Shown here: positions 23,799-34,360 of the stretch, piece by piece
How positions within the stretch are numbered: position 1 is the stretch's first letter
How the letters are laid out: every line of letters starts with the position of its first letter
DNA from: Mycolicibacterium neoaurum
GTDB lineage: Bacteria; Actinomycetota; Actinomycetes; Mycobacteriales; Mycobacteriaceae
Reading direction: 5' to 3'
Assembly (NCBI RefSeq): GCF_036946495.1
Contig: NZ_JAQIIX010000002.1
Span: 806,001-870,000, forward strand
DNA: 64,000 nucleotides
Notes under the pieces: model-generated
Told to the model about the DNA's origin: nothing
What the model saw: only the letters and a program-made list of their open reading frames with translations
The model's database searches: none
Made by a program: the position numbers and the translations under genes

Positions 23799-23830
23799 GA
23801 TCGGCCCCCGGTATACACCGGGGGCCGATC
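23799..23830. terminator. Terminator hairpin after the MspA-type porin
   Basis: GATCGGCCCCCGGT (23799-23812) pairs with ACCGGGGGCCGATC (23817-23830), a perfect 14-base stem with loop ATAC. It lies 22 bases beyond the minus-strand porin stop. No U tract. Confidence 0.75.
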
Positions 23831-23851
23831 GTCAGCGTGAGAGAAACGACG

Positions 23852-24502
23852 TCAGTTCATGTTCCACGGTTCACCGTAGGTGGTGACGCTGTCGCCCAGG
23901 CTCGACACCAGTCGAGCAAACGGACGGAGCAGCACACCGCCGGCGGCACCGGTGACGGTTCCGTGAGCATTGGACACCGCGACAGCACCCTCGGGGCCGG
24001 CGACCTCGGTGGAGAAGGTCGCGACTTCCTGGATACCCGGGCCGTTGCCGAGGTCGGCGCTGATCGAGGCACCGGGCAGCAGCGGCGGGGTCGCGATCTC
24101 ACCGACGAGCGGCAGCGCGCCGACGCCGATGACACCGAAGCCCGGGTCACCGCTCAGGGCGACGTTGGGGGTGGTGTAGCTGAAGTTGATACCGACGCCC
24201 AGCGACCACGGGAAGCCAACCTGGTAGCCCAGCTCCAGGACACCTTCGAAGTCCTCGGCGCCCGGGCCGGCGACCATGTACTTGGCCTTGCCGGAGTGGA
24301 ACCACTCACGGGTCAGGCGGTTGCGGTCGAGGGGGAACACACCGTTGAGGAAGGTGTCCCACTGCTGGATCGTGAGGGTGCGATCCTTGCCATCGACGAG
24401 GCTGAGCTCGTTGTCGAGGCCTGCGTTCGAGGTGCCAGTGCTCACGAACATCGCCGCGATAGCCGCGATCATCGCGAGAAACACCCGACTGATTGTCTTC
24501 AT
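23852..24502 (-). CDS. mspA: MspA-family outer-membrane porin, divergent constriction loop
   Basis: The octameric mycobacterial porin admits small hydrophilic solutes across the mycomembrane. A 27-residue signal peptide ends at SNA, and the mature protein begins GLDNELSLVDGKDRTL like MspA. It shares FLNGVFPLDRNRLTREWFHS, LGYQVGFPWSLGVGINFSYT, SADLGNGPGIQEVATFS and the C-terminal GDSVTTYGEPWNMN. The mature part has 189 residues against 184 in MspA: the loop that builds the pore constriction carries five extra residues, and the aspartates at MspA positions 90 and 91 read Ser and Gly. Pore diameter and charge should differ from MspA. The gene has a long 5' region, as known for mspA. Confidence 0.93.
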   Translation of the reverse strand: MKTISRVFLAMIAAIAAMFVSTGTSNAGLDNELSLVDGKDRTLTIQQWDTFLNGVFPLDRNRLTREWFHSGKAKYMVAGPGAEDFEGVLELGYQVGFPWSLGVGINFSYTTPNVALSGDPGFGVIGVGALPLVGEIATPPLLPGASISADLGNGPGIQEVATFSTEVAGPEGAVAVSNAHGTVTGAAGGVLLRPFARLVSSLGDSVTTYGEPWNMN

Positions 24503-24877
24503 GTTCTCCCTAAGCTGTGCCGACGGTTTTGTCCACCGTGTTGTTGATGTGCCACCCCGGCCCTAAGCCGGAACTTCACACCCCGCAAGAGCTTCATGTG
24601 ACCGGAATTAGAAACTTCACATTTAGTTCTTACGGATTGCTCATCGTTGACCAGAGCAACATAACGGTGCGGCATCCACCCGGCAACGCGTACGTCCAAT
24701 TGAGCGGACAGCGAGCGGAGGCATCGAGAAGTTTGCTGGCGCCGCCGATCGCCTACCGGCTGGGCGGCGGGAAGGCCGAAGCAAGATAACGCGACCGATG
24801 TTGCTCCGCACCCGGGGGTGAATACCAAGAACGGCTGGAATCAGGACGATTCCAGCCGTTCAGGATGAAAGCACTGC
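24503..24877 (-). promoter_or_regulatory. Upstream region and long leader of the porin gene
   Basis: No gene is visible in this 375-base stretch apart from the hairpin at 24829-24861. AT-rich patches occur near 24600-24660. From memory, M. smegmatis mspA has a promoter several hundred bases upstream and a long untranslated leader, so this gap could hold both. No promoter can be fixed by eye. Confidence 0.4.
24829..24861. terminator. Terminator hairpin downstream of the moaB2 unit
   Basis: GAACGGCTGGAATC (24829-24842) pairs with GATTCCAGCCGTTC (24848-24861) around AGGAC, a perfect 14-base stem. It lies 17 bases after the stop of the small minus-strand gene 24878-25036 and probably ends the mprA-mprB-pepD-moaB2 region transcript. 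Confidence 0.7.
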
Positions 24878-25036
24878 TCAGCCGTGGTGCGGCGGCACGT
24901 TGTCGCGGAGCCACCGATCGCGGTCGGTGTAGCCCTCGCGGTGATCGCTGTCGCGCTCATCGCTCGTGGTACTCGGAAGTTCTTCTCCGAAGACAGCGTT
25001 AACTGCATCCCGCGAGGCCCGCCTCGATTCGGTCAC
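24878..25036 (-). CDS. Conserved-looking 52-residue protein ending in PPHHG
   Basis: Starting at GTG 25036 with AGGTGG upstream, the frame reads VTESRRASRDAVNAVFGEEL, then PSTTSDERDSDHREGYTDRD, then RWLRDNVPPHHG and TGA. It is strongly charged and hydrophilic, probably disordered, with a basic N-terminus and a compact C-terminal WLRDNVPPHHG motif that I recall from small uncharacterised mycobacterial proteins of similar size. The hairpin terminator directly after its stop supports a real gene. It follows moaB2 by about 130 bases on the same strand. Function unknown. Confidence 0.65.
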   Translation of the reverse strand: MTESRRASRDAVNAVFGEELPSTTSDERDSDHREGYTDRDRWLRDNVPPHHG

Positions 25037-25165
25037 AGCCAGGCACCACCTGTGACCAAGATCACTTTTTGGCCGGGAATTCTGTTCACTTGACCGTAAC
25101 CTTCCGGACTCGAAAAGAATGCGCCGACCTGCATGATTGCGCTTTGGCGACCATCCACGGGAGGG

Positions 25166-25759
25166 TCAGATGTCCAACCGGGACAGCTGGCCGATCACCT
25201 GGACCGCAAGCGGAGACAGCGTCGCCATACCGTCGCGGACAGCGGCCCGCGAGCCGGCGATGTTGACCACCAGCGTGCTTCCCGAGATGCCGGCCAGCCC
25301 GCGCGAGACACCCGCATCGACGATGCCCGCCGACAGACCCGATGCCCGCAGCGCCTCCGAAATGCCCAGCAGCTCGCGGTCCAGCAGATCCACCGTGGCC
25401 TCCGGGGTGACATCGCGTGGGCTGACTCCGGTGCCACCGACCGAGATGACCAGGTCCACACCTCCGATCACCGCGGTGTTGAGCGCGTTGCGGATCTCCA
25501 CCTCGTCGGCAGCGACGACCACGACGCCATCGACCAGAAACCCGCTCTCCGCGAGTAGCTCGGTGACCAGCGGCCCGCTGTGGTCTTCTTCGTCCCCGTG
25601 TGCCGTCCGATCGTCGACGACGACGACGAGCGCGCGGCCGACCATGTCCCCTGGTTTCTCCATGCCTGTCACCGTATATCCGGCCGACGACAGCGACGCA
25701 GACAAGGTGGCCGCCAGCTCGGTCACCATTGCCGGTGCCAGGTCGATCTCGTTGGTCAC
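25166..25759 (-). CDS. moaB2: MoaB2/MogA-type molybdopterin-binding protein
   Basis: The 197-residue protein is a MoCF-domain protein of the MogA/MoaB fold: ALVVVVDDRTAHGDEEDHSGPLV (in part VVDDRTAHGDEED), LVISVGGTGVSPRDVTPEAT with the SGGTG-like molybdopterin loop, and SGSTLVVNIAGSRAAVRDGM. M. tuberculosis MoaB2 (Rv0984) lies in the same place behind pepD and was, as I recall, linked to the SigE/MprAB stress network rather than clearly to cofactor synthesis. GTG 25759 overlaps the pepD stop by four bases (GTGA), so translation is coupled. Confidence 0.88.
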   Translation of the reverse strand: MTNEIDLAPAMVTELAATLSASLSSAGYTVTGMEKPGDMVGRALVVVVDDRTAHGDEEDHSGPLVTELLAESGFLVDGVVVVAADEVEIRNALNTAVIGGVDLVISVGGTGVSPRDVTPEATVDLLDRELLGISEALRASGLSAGIVDAGVSRGLAGISGSTLVVNIAGSRAAVRDGMATLSPLAVQVIGQLSRLDI

Positions 25760-27096
25760 TTGTCGGCCTTGCCTAGGGTCACGTCCATGGTCTGGGATCC
25801 GCCGGGACCATCGAAGGTCAAGGTCACCTTGGTGCCGGGAGCCTTGGACCGCACGGCGGCCACCAGCGCATCGGCACTGTTGATCACCCGGCCGTCGACC
25901 TTGGTCACCACCACGCCGCTGGGCAACCCGGCCGCGGCGGCCGCCCCGCCCTGGGTGACCTCGACGATCTTCGCGCCGTCGACCGAGGCGTCGTTACCCA
26001 CCTGAACACCCAGCGAGGCGTGCGAGGCGGTGCCGTTCTGGACCAGCTCATCGGCGATGCGCTTGGCCTGGTCCACCGGGATGGCGAAGCCCAGGCCGAT
26101 CGATCCGCTCTGCGAGCCGCCGGAGGAGCTACCGAGGGTGGCGATCGCCGAGTTCACACCGACCAGCTCGCCGTTCATGTTGACCAGCGCGCCACCGGAG
26201 TTGCCGGGGTTGATCGCGGCATCGGTCTGGATGGCGTCGAGCACGGTGTTCTGATTTTTGCTGTCGCCGCCGGCGGCCACCGGACGGTTGAGCGCGCTGA
26301 CGATACCGACGGTGACCGTGCCCTCCAGGCCGAGAGGTGAACCGATGGCGACGACGTCCTGGCCGACGCGCAGGTCCGAGGACGAGCCGAGCGTGATCGG
26401 CGTCAGGTCCGAAACCCCCTCGGCCCGGACCACGGCGATATCACTGCTCGGGTCCGTACCGACCACGCGGAACGGCGCGGTGCGGCCGTCGGCGAAGGTC
26501 ACCTTGGTCTCAGCGCGCCCGCCCGGTGCGTCACCCGTGGCCACGACGTGGTTGTTGGTCAGGATCAGCCCATCACTGGACAGGATGATGCCCGATCCCT
26601 CCTCGGAGGCCCGGCCCAGGTTCGTCTCCAGCTTGACCACGCTGGGGACCACCTTGGCCGCGACCTGCTCGACCGATCCGGCCGGGACGCTGGCTGCGGG
26701 TTGGCCCGGGGTGGCTCCGCTGCTGCTGGAGAAGCTGGTGGTCGGCTGGTCGGGAGTGGCCAGCACCGCCACGCCACCACCGATACCGGCCGACACCACC
26801 GCGATCGCGAGCGCGCCCGCGAGCAGACCGCCCGTGCGTGACCGCTTTTGGCCACCGACGCCCGGACCCTGCGCGGGTCGGTATGGGTCGTACTGCGGAC
26901 GGGGCTGTTGGCCGTGCTGCTGCTGGCCGTGCTGTTGGGACTGCTGCGGATGGGCTTGCCGTGCGTAACGCCAGTCGTAGGGCTGCGTGTAGCCGCCGGG
27001 GTATCCGGTGGCCCGCCCCTCATAGCCGGACTCGTATCCACTCGGGCCGCTACCCGCTTGGGACGGAGGCGGGGTGTACCTCGGGTGGTTCGTCAT
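25756..27096 (-). CDS. pepD: HtrA-like serine protease PepD
   Basis: PepD is an envelope protease-chaperone of the HtrA group that works with the MprAB/SigE stress response. The 446-residue protein has a Pro/Gln/Tyr-rich cytoplasmic N-terminus (1-90), one membrane helix (about 93-115), a trypsin-like domain with catalytic His in LTNNHVVAT, Asp in SSDIAVVR and Ser in INPGNSGGAL, and one C-terminal PDZ domain (about 345-440; GLPSGVVVTKVDG). It stands in the order mprA-mprB-pepD-moaB2 as in M. tuberculosis, with a 190-base gap after mprB that probably has its own promoter. The N-terminal Gln-rich repeats are longer than I recall for Rv0983. Confidence 0.93.
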   Translation of the reverse strand: MTNHPRYTPPPSQAGSGPSGYESGYEGRATGYPGGYTQPYDWRYARQAHPQQSQQHGQQQHGQQPRPQYDPYRPAQGPGVGGQKRSRTGGLLAGALAIAVVSAGIGGGVAVLATPDQPTTSFSSSSGATPGQPAASVPAGSVEQVAAKVVPSVVKLETNLGRASEEGSGIILSSDGLILTNNHVVATGDAPGGRAETKVTFADGRTAPFRVVGTDPSSDIAVVRAEGVSDLTPITLGSSSDLRVGQDVVAIGSPLGLEGTVTVGIVSALNRPVAAGGDSKNQNTVLDAIQTDAAINPGNSGGALVNMNGELVGVNSAIATLGSSSGGSQSGSIGLGFAIPVDQAKRIADELVQNGTASHASLGVQVGNDASVDGAKIVEVTQGGAAAAAGLPSGVVVTKVDGRVINSADALVAAVRSKAPGTKVTLTFDGPGGSQTMDVTLGKADK

Positions 27097-27286
27097 AGGT
27101 CTGGTCGCTCTCTCTACTCAGCGGATCAGTTACTTCGTACAACGCGTTACGCACGCTCACAGTGCCGAACTGGGCTGAGAATCCACTTAGAGAAGTACCC
27201 GGTGGTCCCCTATGAATTCGCACAGAGTTCCCCCGCGGATCGCCCGCGCCGTCAATTGTGGGTGTCGGCGGCGACGCGGTCCACGA

Positions 27287-28777
27287 TCACTCCCCGCGTG
27301 TCGCCGCCGGTGCCATCGCGCCGACGGCATCGTCACCGTCGGGCAACACCCGCCGGCCCGGCAGCACGATCCGGACCGTCGTCCCCGTCGGGTCGCCACC
27401 GGGGACGGCCTCCTCCACGCCGATCGTGCCGCCGTGCTTGAGAACCACCTGTTTGACGATGGCCAGCCCGAGCCCCGACCCGGGCATCGCGCGCGCCGAG
27501 GTGGACCGATAGAACCGCTCGAAGACCAGGTCCCGCTCGTGCGGCGGGATGCCGGGTCCGAAATCGGTGATGGCCAGTTCGGCATGCATTGCGTCGCGTT
27601 GCCACAGCCGCACCACGACACGGCCGTCGGGCGGGCTCCACTTGGCGGCGTTGTCGAGCACGTTGAGCACGGCGCGCGACAGCCCCGCGGGGTCACCATC
27701 GACCTGCCAGTCGATCAATTGCACGTCGAACTCGATATCGTTGCGGCGCCGCCGGACTCGCTCCAGCGCCCGGTCCACCACGTCGGGCAGGTCAACCTTC
27801 TCCCGGACCGTCACGCCGGCATCGTCACGGGTCAGGTCGACCAGATCGCCCACCAGGGTGGACAATTCCTCGATTTGGGCGATCACATCGGCCTGCAGTT
27901 CGGTCATCTCACCGTCGGGGAGCCGCGGTGCCCCGGGGGCCATCGCCGCCATGAGCAGTTCGACATTGGTGCGCAGCGAGGTCAACGGCGTACGCAACTC
28001 GTGACCGGCGTCGGTGACCAATCGCGCCTGCCGCTCCCGGGATTCGGCCAGTGCCCGCAGCATCATGTTGAAAGAATGGGTGAGCCGGGCCAGCTCGTCG
28101 GTGCCGACCACCGGGATCGGGCGTAGGTCGTCGGTGCGCGCCACCCGCTCGGCAGCTCTGGTCAACCGGGCCACCGGTCGTAGTCCGGCGCGGGCCACCA
28201 TCCCGCCGGCGATGGCGGCCACGGCCATACCCGAGGCGCCGATGATCGCCAGCGCCGTTCCCAGCCGGTTCAGCAGCGCGATCGTGGCGGCCAGGCTCTT
28301 GGAGATCAGCAACGAATTGCCGTCGGCCAGGTGCACCGCGAGCACCCGCTGGTTGTTGGTGGTGCGCAGCGACATCAGCAGCTCACCTTGCACGACGGCC
28401 TTCTCGGGCGGCCCGAGCGGCAACGTCTGCCCCTGCTGGTTGGCGGTGTAGATATAGCGGCCGGGGCTCACCAGCATCGCGTTCACATCTGAGTAGGCGG
28501 TGCCCTCGATGGCCTTGCCCGGATCGGCTGCCAGCGAACCGCTTTCGATGAGCAGCTGGGCTCGGCTGTGCAGCTGGGTGTCGATATCGTCGTAGACCGA
28601 TCGCGACACCACGGCGTACACCGCGACAGCCATGAGCACGACCACCATGGCCACCATCGACATCGCCAACAGCATCACCCGCCAACGCAACGAGACGGTG
28701 CTGACATTGCGGCTGTAGCGCCGCTGCGTGGTCTGCCCGGAATCCCGGCTCTTCGGCCGGCGCAGCCGCAGTCTCAC
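27287..28777 (-). CDS. mprB: Sensor histidine kinase MprB
   Basis: MprB senses envelope stress and phosphorylates MprA. The 496-residue protein has TM1 at about 35-58, an extracytoplasmic sensor to about 165, TM2 at about 170-190, a HAMP domain, the phospho-accepting His in DAGHELRTPLTSLRTN near residue 248, and a HATPase domain with LDNAAKWSP (N box), DFGPGIP (G1) and GSGLGLAIVKQV (G2). Its start overlaps the mprA stop by four bases. Known to respond to surfactant and misfolding stress in M. tuberculosis and to be modulated by DnaK. Confidence 0.95.
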   Translation of the reverse strand: MRLRLRRPKSRDSGQTTQRRYSRNVSTVSLRWRVMLLAMSMVAMVVVLMAVAVYAVVSRSVYDDIDTQLHSRAQLLIESGSLAADPGKAIEGTAYSDVNAMLVSPGRYIYTANQQGQTLPLGPPEKAVVQGELLMSLRTTNNQRVLAVHLADGNSLLISKSLAATIALLNRLGTALAIIGASGMAVAAIAGGMVARAGLRPVARLTRAAERVARTDDLRPIPVVGTDELARLTHSFNMMLRALAESRERQARLVTDAGHELRTPLTSLRTNVELLMAAMAPGAPRLPDGEMTELQADVIAQIEELSTLVGDLVDLTRDDAGVTVREKVDLPDVVDRALERVRRRRNDIEFDVQLIDWQVDGDPAGLSRAVLNVLDNAAKWSPPDGRVVVRLWQRDAMHAELAITDFGPGIPPHERDLVFERFYRSTSARAMPGSGLGLAIVKQVVLKHGGTIGVEEAVPGGDPTGTTVRIVLPGRRVLPDGDDAVGAMAPAATRGE

Positions 28778-29469
28778 GGCGGGGTTTCGCGCAGCACGTA
28801 CCCGACACCGCGCACGGTGTGGATCAGCCGCGGCTCACCTTCGGCCTCGGTCTTGCGGCGCAGGTAGCCGACATAGACCTCAAGGGCATTGCCCGAGGTC
28901 GGGAAGTCGAACCCCCAGACCTCTTCCAGGATCCGGCTACGGGTGAGCACGCGCCGGGGATTGGCGATGAGCATCTCCAACAGCGAGAACTCGGTGCGGG
29001 TCAGGCTTATCGACCGCTCACCACGGGTGACCTCCCGGGTCACCGGGTCCAGACTCAGATCGGAGAACGTCAGCGCCCGGTTGTCCACGGTCTCCTCGGG
29101 GGTGGCCCGGCGGCGCAGCAGCGCACGCATCCGGGCCAGCAACTCCTCCAGCGCGAACGGTTTGGGCAGGTAATCGTCGGCCCCGGCATCGAGCCCGGCC
29201 ACCCGTTCGGACACCGAGTCACGCGCGGTCAGCACGAGGATCGGCAGATCATCACCGGTGCTGCGCAGATGTCGACACACCTCAAGCCCGTCGAGCCTGG
29301 GCATCATGACATCGAGAACGACAGCATCCGGTCGATCACTCGAAATGGCCTCGAGGGCTTCGACACCGTCCTGGGCCAGGTCGACGGAGTAACCATTGAA
29401 CGACAGCGACCGGCGCAGGGATTCGCGCACAGCGCGGTCATCGTCAACGACAAGAATGCGCACAGCCAC
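28774..29469 (-). CDS. mprA: Response regulator MprA
   Basis: The 231-residue OmpR-type regulator has a receiver domain with the acidic pair in VDDDRA, phospho-acceptor Asp in VVLDVMMPRLDG (near residue 50-55), the Thr in VLTARDS and Lys in LPKPFALEE. A winged-helix DNA-binding domain follows (about 130-228; LTRTEFSLLEMLIANPRR and TVRGVGYVLRETP). It activates sigE, sigB, pepD and its own operon in M. tuberculosis. It begins 44 bases from rpmF on the same strand. Confidence 0.96.
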   Translation of the reverse strand: MAVRILVVDDDRAVRESLRRSLSFNGYSVDLAQDGVEALEAISSDRPDAVVLDVMMPRLDGLEVCRHLRSTGDDLPILVLTARDSVSERVAGLDAGADDYLPKPFALEELLARMRALLRRRATPEETVDNRALTFSDLSLDPVTREVTRGERSISLTRTEFSLLEMLIANPRRVLTRSRILEEVWGFDFPTSGNALEVYVGYLRRKTEAEGEPRLIHTVRGVGYVLRETPP

Positions 29470-29513
29470 AGTGTCATCCCTCCATCTGAGAGCGACCTGA
29501 GAGGCGCGCCGAC

Positions 29514-29687
29514 CTACTTACGGTCGAGGTCGACCAGGCCCAGGCGCGCGGCCTTGAGCAGGCGACGCGGCACCTTGCGCTGCTGGCCGGCAACGGACAC
29601 GGTGACCAGGCCGGTAGCCTCGGCCTTCCACTGCGCGCGGCGGCTACGGGTGTTCGAGCGCGACATCCGGCGCTTGGGCACAGCCAT
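29514..29687 (-). CDS. rpmF: Ribosomal protein bL32, zinc-independent form
   Basis: The 57-residue protein starts MAVPKRRMSRSNTRSRRAQW, the invariant bL32 N-terminus, and ends LLKAARLGLVDLDRK. The usual CxxC...CxxC zinc ligands are absent: the sequence contains no cysteine at all, so this is the C-minus paralogue that works without zinc. ATG 29687 is preceded by AGGAGA with good spacing. It lies next to mprA as Rv0979A does in M. tuberculosis. A second zinc-binding bL32 may be present elsewhere. Confidence 0.95.
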   Translation of the reverse strand: MAVPKRRMSRSNTRSRRAQWKAEATGLVTVSVAGQQRKVPRRLLKAARLGLVDLDRK

Positions 29688-29863
29688 GATCGAGATCTCC
29701 TCTTGCGGGGTTTCCGCCGCGCAGTAAACAGCGACGGCAATGTGCACCACAGAATAGCCCGCACCGCCGGATGCCTCCAAACCGCCCAACGTCGGGCGTT
29801 GGCTGGGCAAGACTGGACCGCGGCGACGGATCCGGCCCGACCCCTTGACGCGATACCGTCGGT

Positions 29864-29886
29864 ACCGGTTAACCTACTGACCGGTT
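29864..29886. promoter_or_regulatory. ACCGGTT direct repeats upstream of the acyl-CoA operon
   Basis: ACCGGTT occurs at 29864-29870 and again at 29880-29886, sixteen bases apart, 13 to 35 bases before the first gene of the six-gene operon. The inner ACCGGT is itself a palindrome, so each half can bind a dimer. A regulator site is likely by position, but I cannot name the protein. Confidence 0.45.
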
Positions 29887-29898
29887 GGTCGAAATTCG

Positions 29899-31602
29899 AT
29901 GGGAGTGTGGGTGGCCTCGGAAGCGGTACGGATCGGCAACTGCTCGGGCTTCTACGGGGACCGGATGTCGGCCATGGGCGAGATGCTCGCCGGCGGCGAG
30001 CTCGACTACCTGACCGGCGACTACCTCGCCGAACTGACCATGCTCATCCTGGCCCGCGACCGTGCACGCAACGCCGATCTGGGTTACGCCAAGACCTTCC
30101 TCCGTCAGCTCGAGACCAATCTGGGCCTGGCGATGGATCGCGGCGTGAAGATCGTCGCCAACGCCGGCGGGCTCAATCCGGCGGGCCTGGCCGCCGCCAT
30201 CCGCGAACTCGCCGACCGGCTCGGGCTCAGCGTCAACGTCGCGCACGTCGAGGGCGACGATCTGGTGGCGCGTGCCGACGAACTGGGCTTCCCAGGCGTG
30301 TTGTCGGCCAACGCCTACCTGGGCGCGTTTGGGATCGTCGAGTGCCTGAACGCCGGGGCCGATGTCGTCGTGATGGGTCGGGTCACCGATGCGTCGGTCA
30401 TCGTCGGCCCGGCCGCTGCCCACTTCGACTGGTCACCCACCAACTACGACGCGCTGGCAGGCGCCGTCGCCGCAGGACACATCATCGAATGCGGCACCCA
30501 GGCCACCGGCGGCAACTACGCCTTCTTCCCGCCCGACCTCGACCACCCGGGTTTCCCGATCGCCGAGATCTCCGCCGACGGCTCGTCGGTCATCACCAAA
30601 CACCCCGGCACGGGCGGCCTGGTCGACACCGGCACCGTCACCGCCCAACTGCTCTACGAGATCACCGGCGCCCGGTATGCCAACCCCGACGTCACGTTGC
30701 GCATGGATTCGGTGATGCTGCACCAGGACGGGCCCGATCGGGTGCGGGTGTCCGGCGTGCGCGGCGAGGCGCCGCCACCGACGTTGAAGGTGTCGCTGAA
30801 CAGCATCGGCGGATTCCGCAACGCGACGACGTTCGTACTCACCGGGCTGGACATCGAGGCCAAGGCCGCGTTGGTGCGCCGCCAGCTCGAAGCCGCGTTG
30901 ACAACCCGCCCGGCCGAACTGGAGTGGACGCTGGCGCGCACCGACCATGCCGATGCCGACACCGAAGAGACGGCCAGCGCCTTGCTCCATTGTGTGGTCC
31001 GCGATCCGGACCCGGCGGTGGTCGGCCGGCAATTCTCCGCCGCCGGAGTCGAACTCGCGTTGGCCAGCTATCCCGGCTTCACCGCGACCGCTCCTCCCGG
31101 TGACGGTCAGGTGTACGGATTGTTCACCCCCGGGTATGTCGACGCGGCCGAGGTGCCGCATACCGCGGTGCACGCCGACGGCACCCGCGTCGACATCGCC
31201 CCGGCGGCGGACACCCGCGAGCTCGCACCGGTCGAGGATCCCGGCCTGCCCGCCCCACCCGCCGCCGGTCCCACCGTGCGCGCACCATTGGGCCGCATCG
31301 CCGGCGCCCGCAGCGGCGACAAGGGCGGATCGGCGAACGTCGGTGTCTGGGTGAATACCGATAGCGAATGGTCTTGGCTGGCAAACTTTTTGACCGTCGA
31401 CGCGTTGCGCGAGCTGTTACCCGAGGCCGCGGACTTACCGGTCACCCGGCATCTGCTACCCAATCTGCGCGCCGTCAACTTCGTCATCGAGGACATCCTC
31501 GGCCGAGGTGTCGCCTACCAGGCGCGGTTCGATCCCCAGGCCAAGGGGCTCGGCGAATGGCTGAGATCCCGACACGTCGACATCCCGGAGGAGTTGTTGT
31601 GA
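29899..31602 (+). CDS. AtuA-like protein (DUF1446), acyclic terpene utilization family
   Basis: The 567-residue protein matches the AtuA/DUF1446 family: IGNCSGFYGDRMSAMGEML at the N-terminus, VANAGGLNPAGLAAAI, VVVMGRVTDASVIVGPAAAHFDW and TGTVTAQLLYEI, followed by a C-terminal ferredoxin-like AtuA domain (about 445-560; GRIAGARSGDKGGSANVGVW). In Pseudomonas, AtuA is needed for growth on citronellol but its reaction is not established. It heads an operon with acyl-CoA dehydrogenases and a biotin-dependent carboxylase. ATG 29899 is assumed; GTG 29911 (VASEAVRIG) is also in frame and closer to homologues' starts. Confidence 0.8.
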   Translation: MGVWVASEAVRIGNCSGFYGDRMSAMGEMLAGGELDYLTGDYLAELTMLILARDRARNADLGYAKTFLRQLETNLGLAMDRGVKIVANAGGLNPAGLAAAIRELADRLGLSVNVAHVEGDDLVARADELGFPGVLSANAYLGAFGIVECLNAGADVVVMGRVTDASVIVGPAAAHFDWSPTNYDALAGAVAAGHIIECGTQATGGNYAFFPPDLDHPGFPIAEISADGSSVITKHPGTGGLVDTGTVTAQLLYEITGARYANPDVTLRMDSVMLHQDGPDRVRVSGVRGEAPPPTLKVSLNSIGGFRNATTFVLTGLDIEAKAALVRRQLEAALTTRPAELEWTLARTDHADADTEETASALLHCVVRDPDPAVVGRQFSAAGVELALASYPGFTATAPPGDGQVYGLFTPGYVDAAEVPHTAVHADGTRVDIAPAADTRELAPVEDPGLPAPPAAGPTVRAPLGRIAGARSGDKGGSANVGVWVNTDSEWSWLANFLTVDALRELLPEAADLPVTRHLLPNLRAVNFVIEDILGRGVAYQARFDPQAKGLGEWLRSRHVDIPEELL

Positions 31603-31615
31603 TGAGGACGAGCTT

Positions 31616-32760
31616 GTGACGAGCACCTGGAATGCGCCCGAACGCGACGACTTGCGAAAGACGGTGCGTACGTTCGCCGAACGCGAGATCCTGCCGCATG
31701 TCGACGAATGGGAACGCGCCGGCGAACTGCCCCGCGAGCTGCACCTGGCAGCGGGCGCCGCAGGACTGCTCGGTGCGCCCTACCCGGAATCGGTGGGCGG
31801 CGGGGGCGGCGACAGCGCCGACGCGGTGATCATCTGCGAGGAGCTGCATCAGGCCGGCGTGCCCGGCGGGGTGTTCGCCTCGCTGTTCACCTGCGGCATC
31901 TCGGTTCCACACATGATCGCCTCGGGCGACCAACGGCTCATCGACACCTACGTGCGCCCCACCCTGAGCGGTGAGCTCATCGGATCGCTGGCCATCACCG
32001 AACCCGGCGGAGGGTCCGACGTCGGGCACCTGACGACGAAGGCGGTCCGGGACGGTGACGATTTCATCGTCAACGGTGCCAAGACCTACATCACCTCCGG
32101 TGTCCGCGCCGACTACGTGGTGACGGCGGTGCGCACCGGCGGGCCGGGTGCGGCCGGCGTGTCGCTGCTGGTGGTCGACAAGGAGTCAGAGGGCTTCGCG
32201 GTGAGCCGCAAGCTGGAGAAGATGGGCTGGCGGTCCAGTGACACCGCCGAACTGTCCTACACCGATGTACGGGTGCCCGCCGCGAATCTCGTCGGCGCGG
32301 AGAACACCGGGTTCCTCCAGATCGCCGGAGCGTTCGTCAGTGAGCGGGTCGGGCTTGCCGCGCAGGCCTACGCCAGCGCCCAGCGCTGCCTGGACCTCAC
32401 GGTGCAGTGGTGCCGCGACCGTGAGACCTTCGGCAGACCACTGATCTCCCGGCAGGCCGTGCAGAACACGCTGGCCGATATGGCCCGTCGCATCGACGTG
32501 GCGCGGGTGTACACCCATCAGCTCGTCGAGCGCGAGATGGCGGGTGAGACCAACCTGATCGCCGAGGTGTGTTTCGCCAAGAACACCGCCGTCGAGGCCG
32601 GCGAGTGGGTGGCCAACCAGGCGGTGCAATTGTTCGGCGGGATGGGCTATATGGCCGAATCCGAGGTGGAACGCCAATACCGCGATATGCGCATCCTCGG
32701 TATCGGCGGCGGCACCACCGAGATCCTGACCTCGCTGGCCGCCAAGACACTGGGATTCCA

Positions 32761-32764
<4 letters not shown>
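31616..32764 (+). CDS. fadE13: Acyl-CoA dehydrogenase (FadE13-type)
   Basis: The 382-residue flavoprotein oxidises an acyl-CoA to its 2-enoyl-CoA. Acyl-CoA dehydrogenase signatures are AITEPGGGSDVGHLTTKA (flavin-contact loop), MGWRSSDTAELSYTDVRVP, and QLFGGMGYMAESEVERQYRDMR, followed by ILGIGGGTTEIL. The start is GTG 31616 with GAGGA upstream; it lies 13 bases after the AtuA-like gene and overlaps accD2 by four bases. Its M. tuberculosis counterpart is Rv0975c. By context it should act on a branched (isovaleryl or citronellyl type) acyl-CoA; chain specificity is inferred. Confidence 0.9.
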
Positions 32765-34356
<1,592 letters not shown>

Positions 34357-34360
34357 CTGT

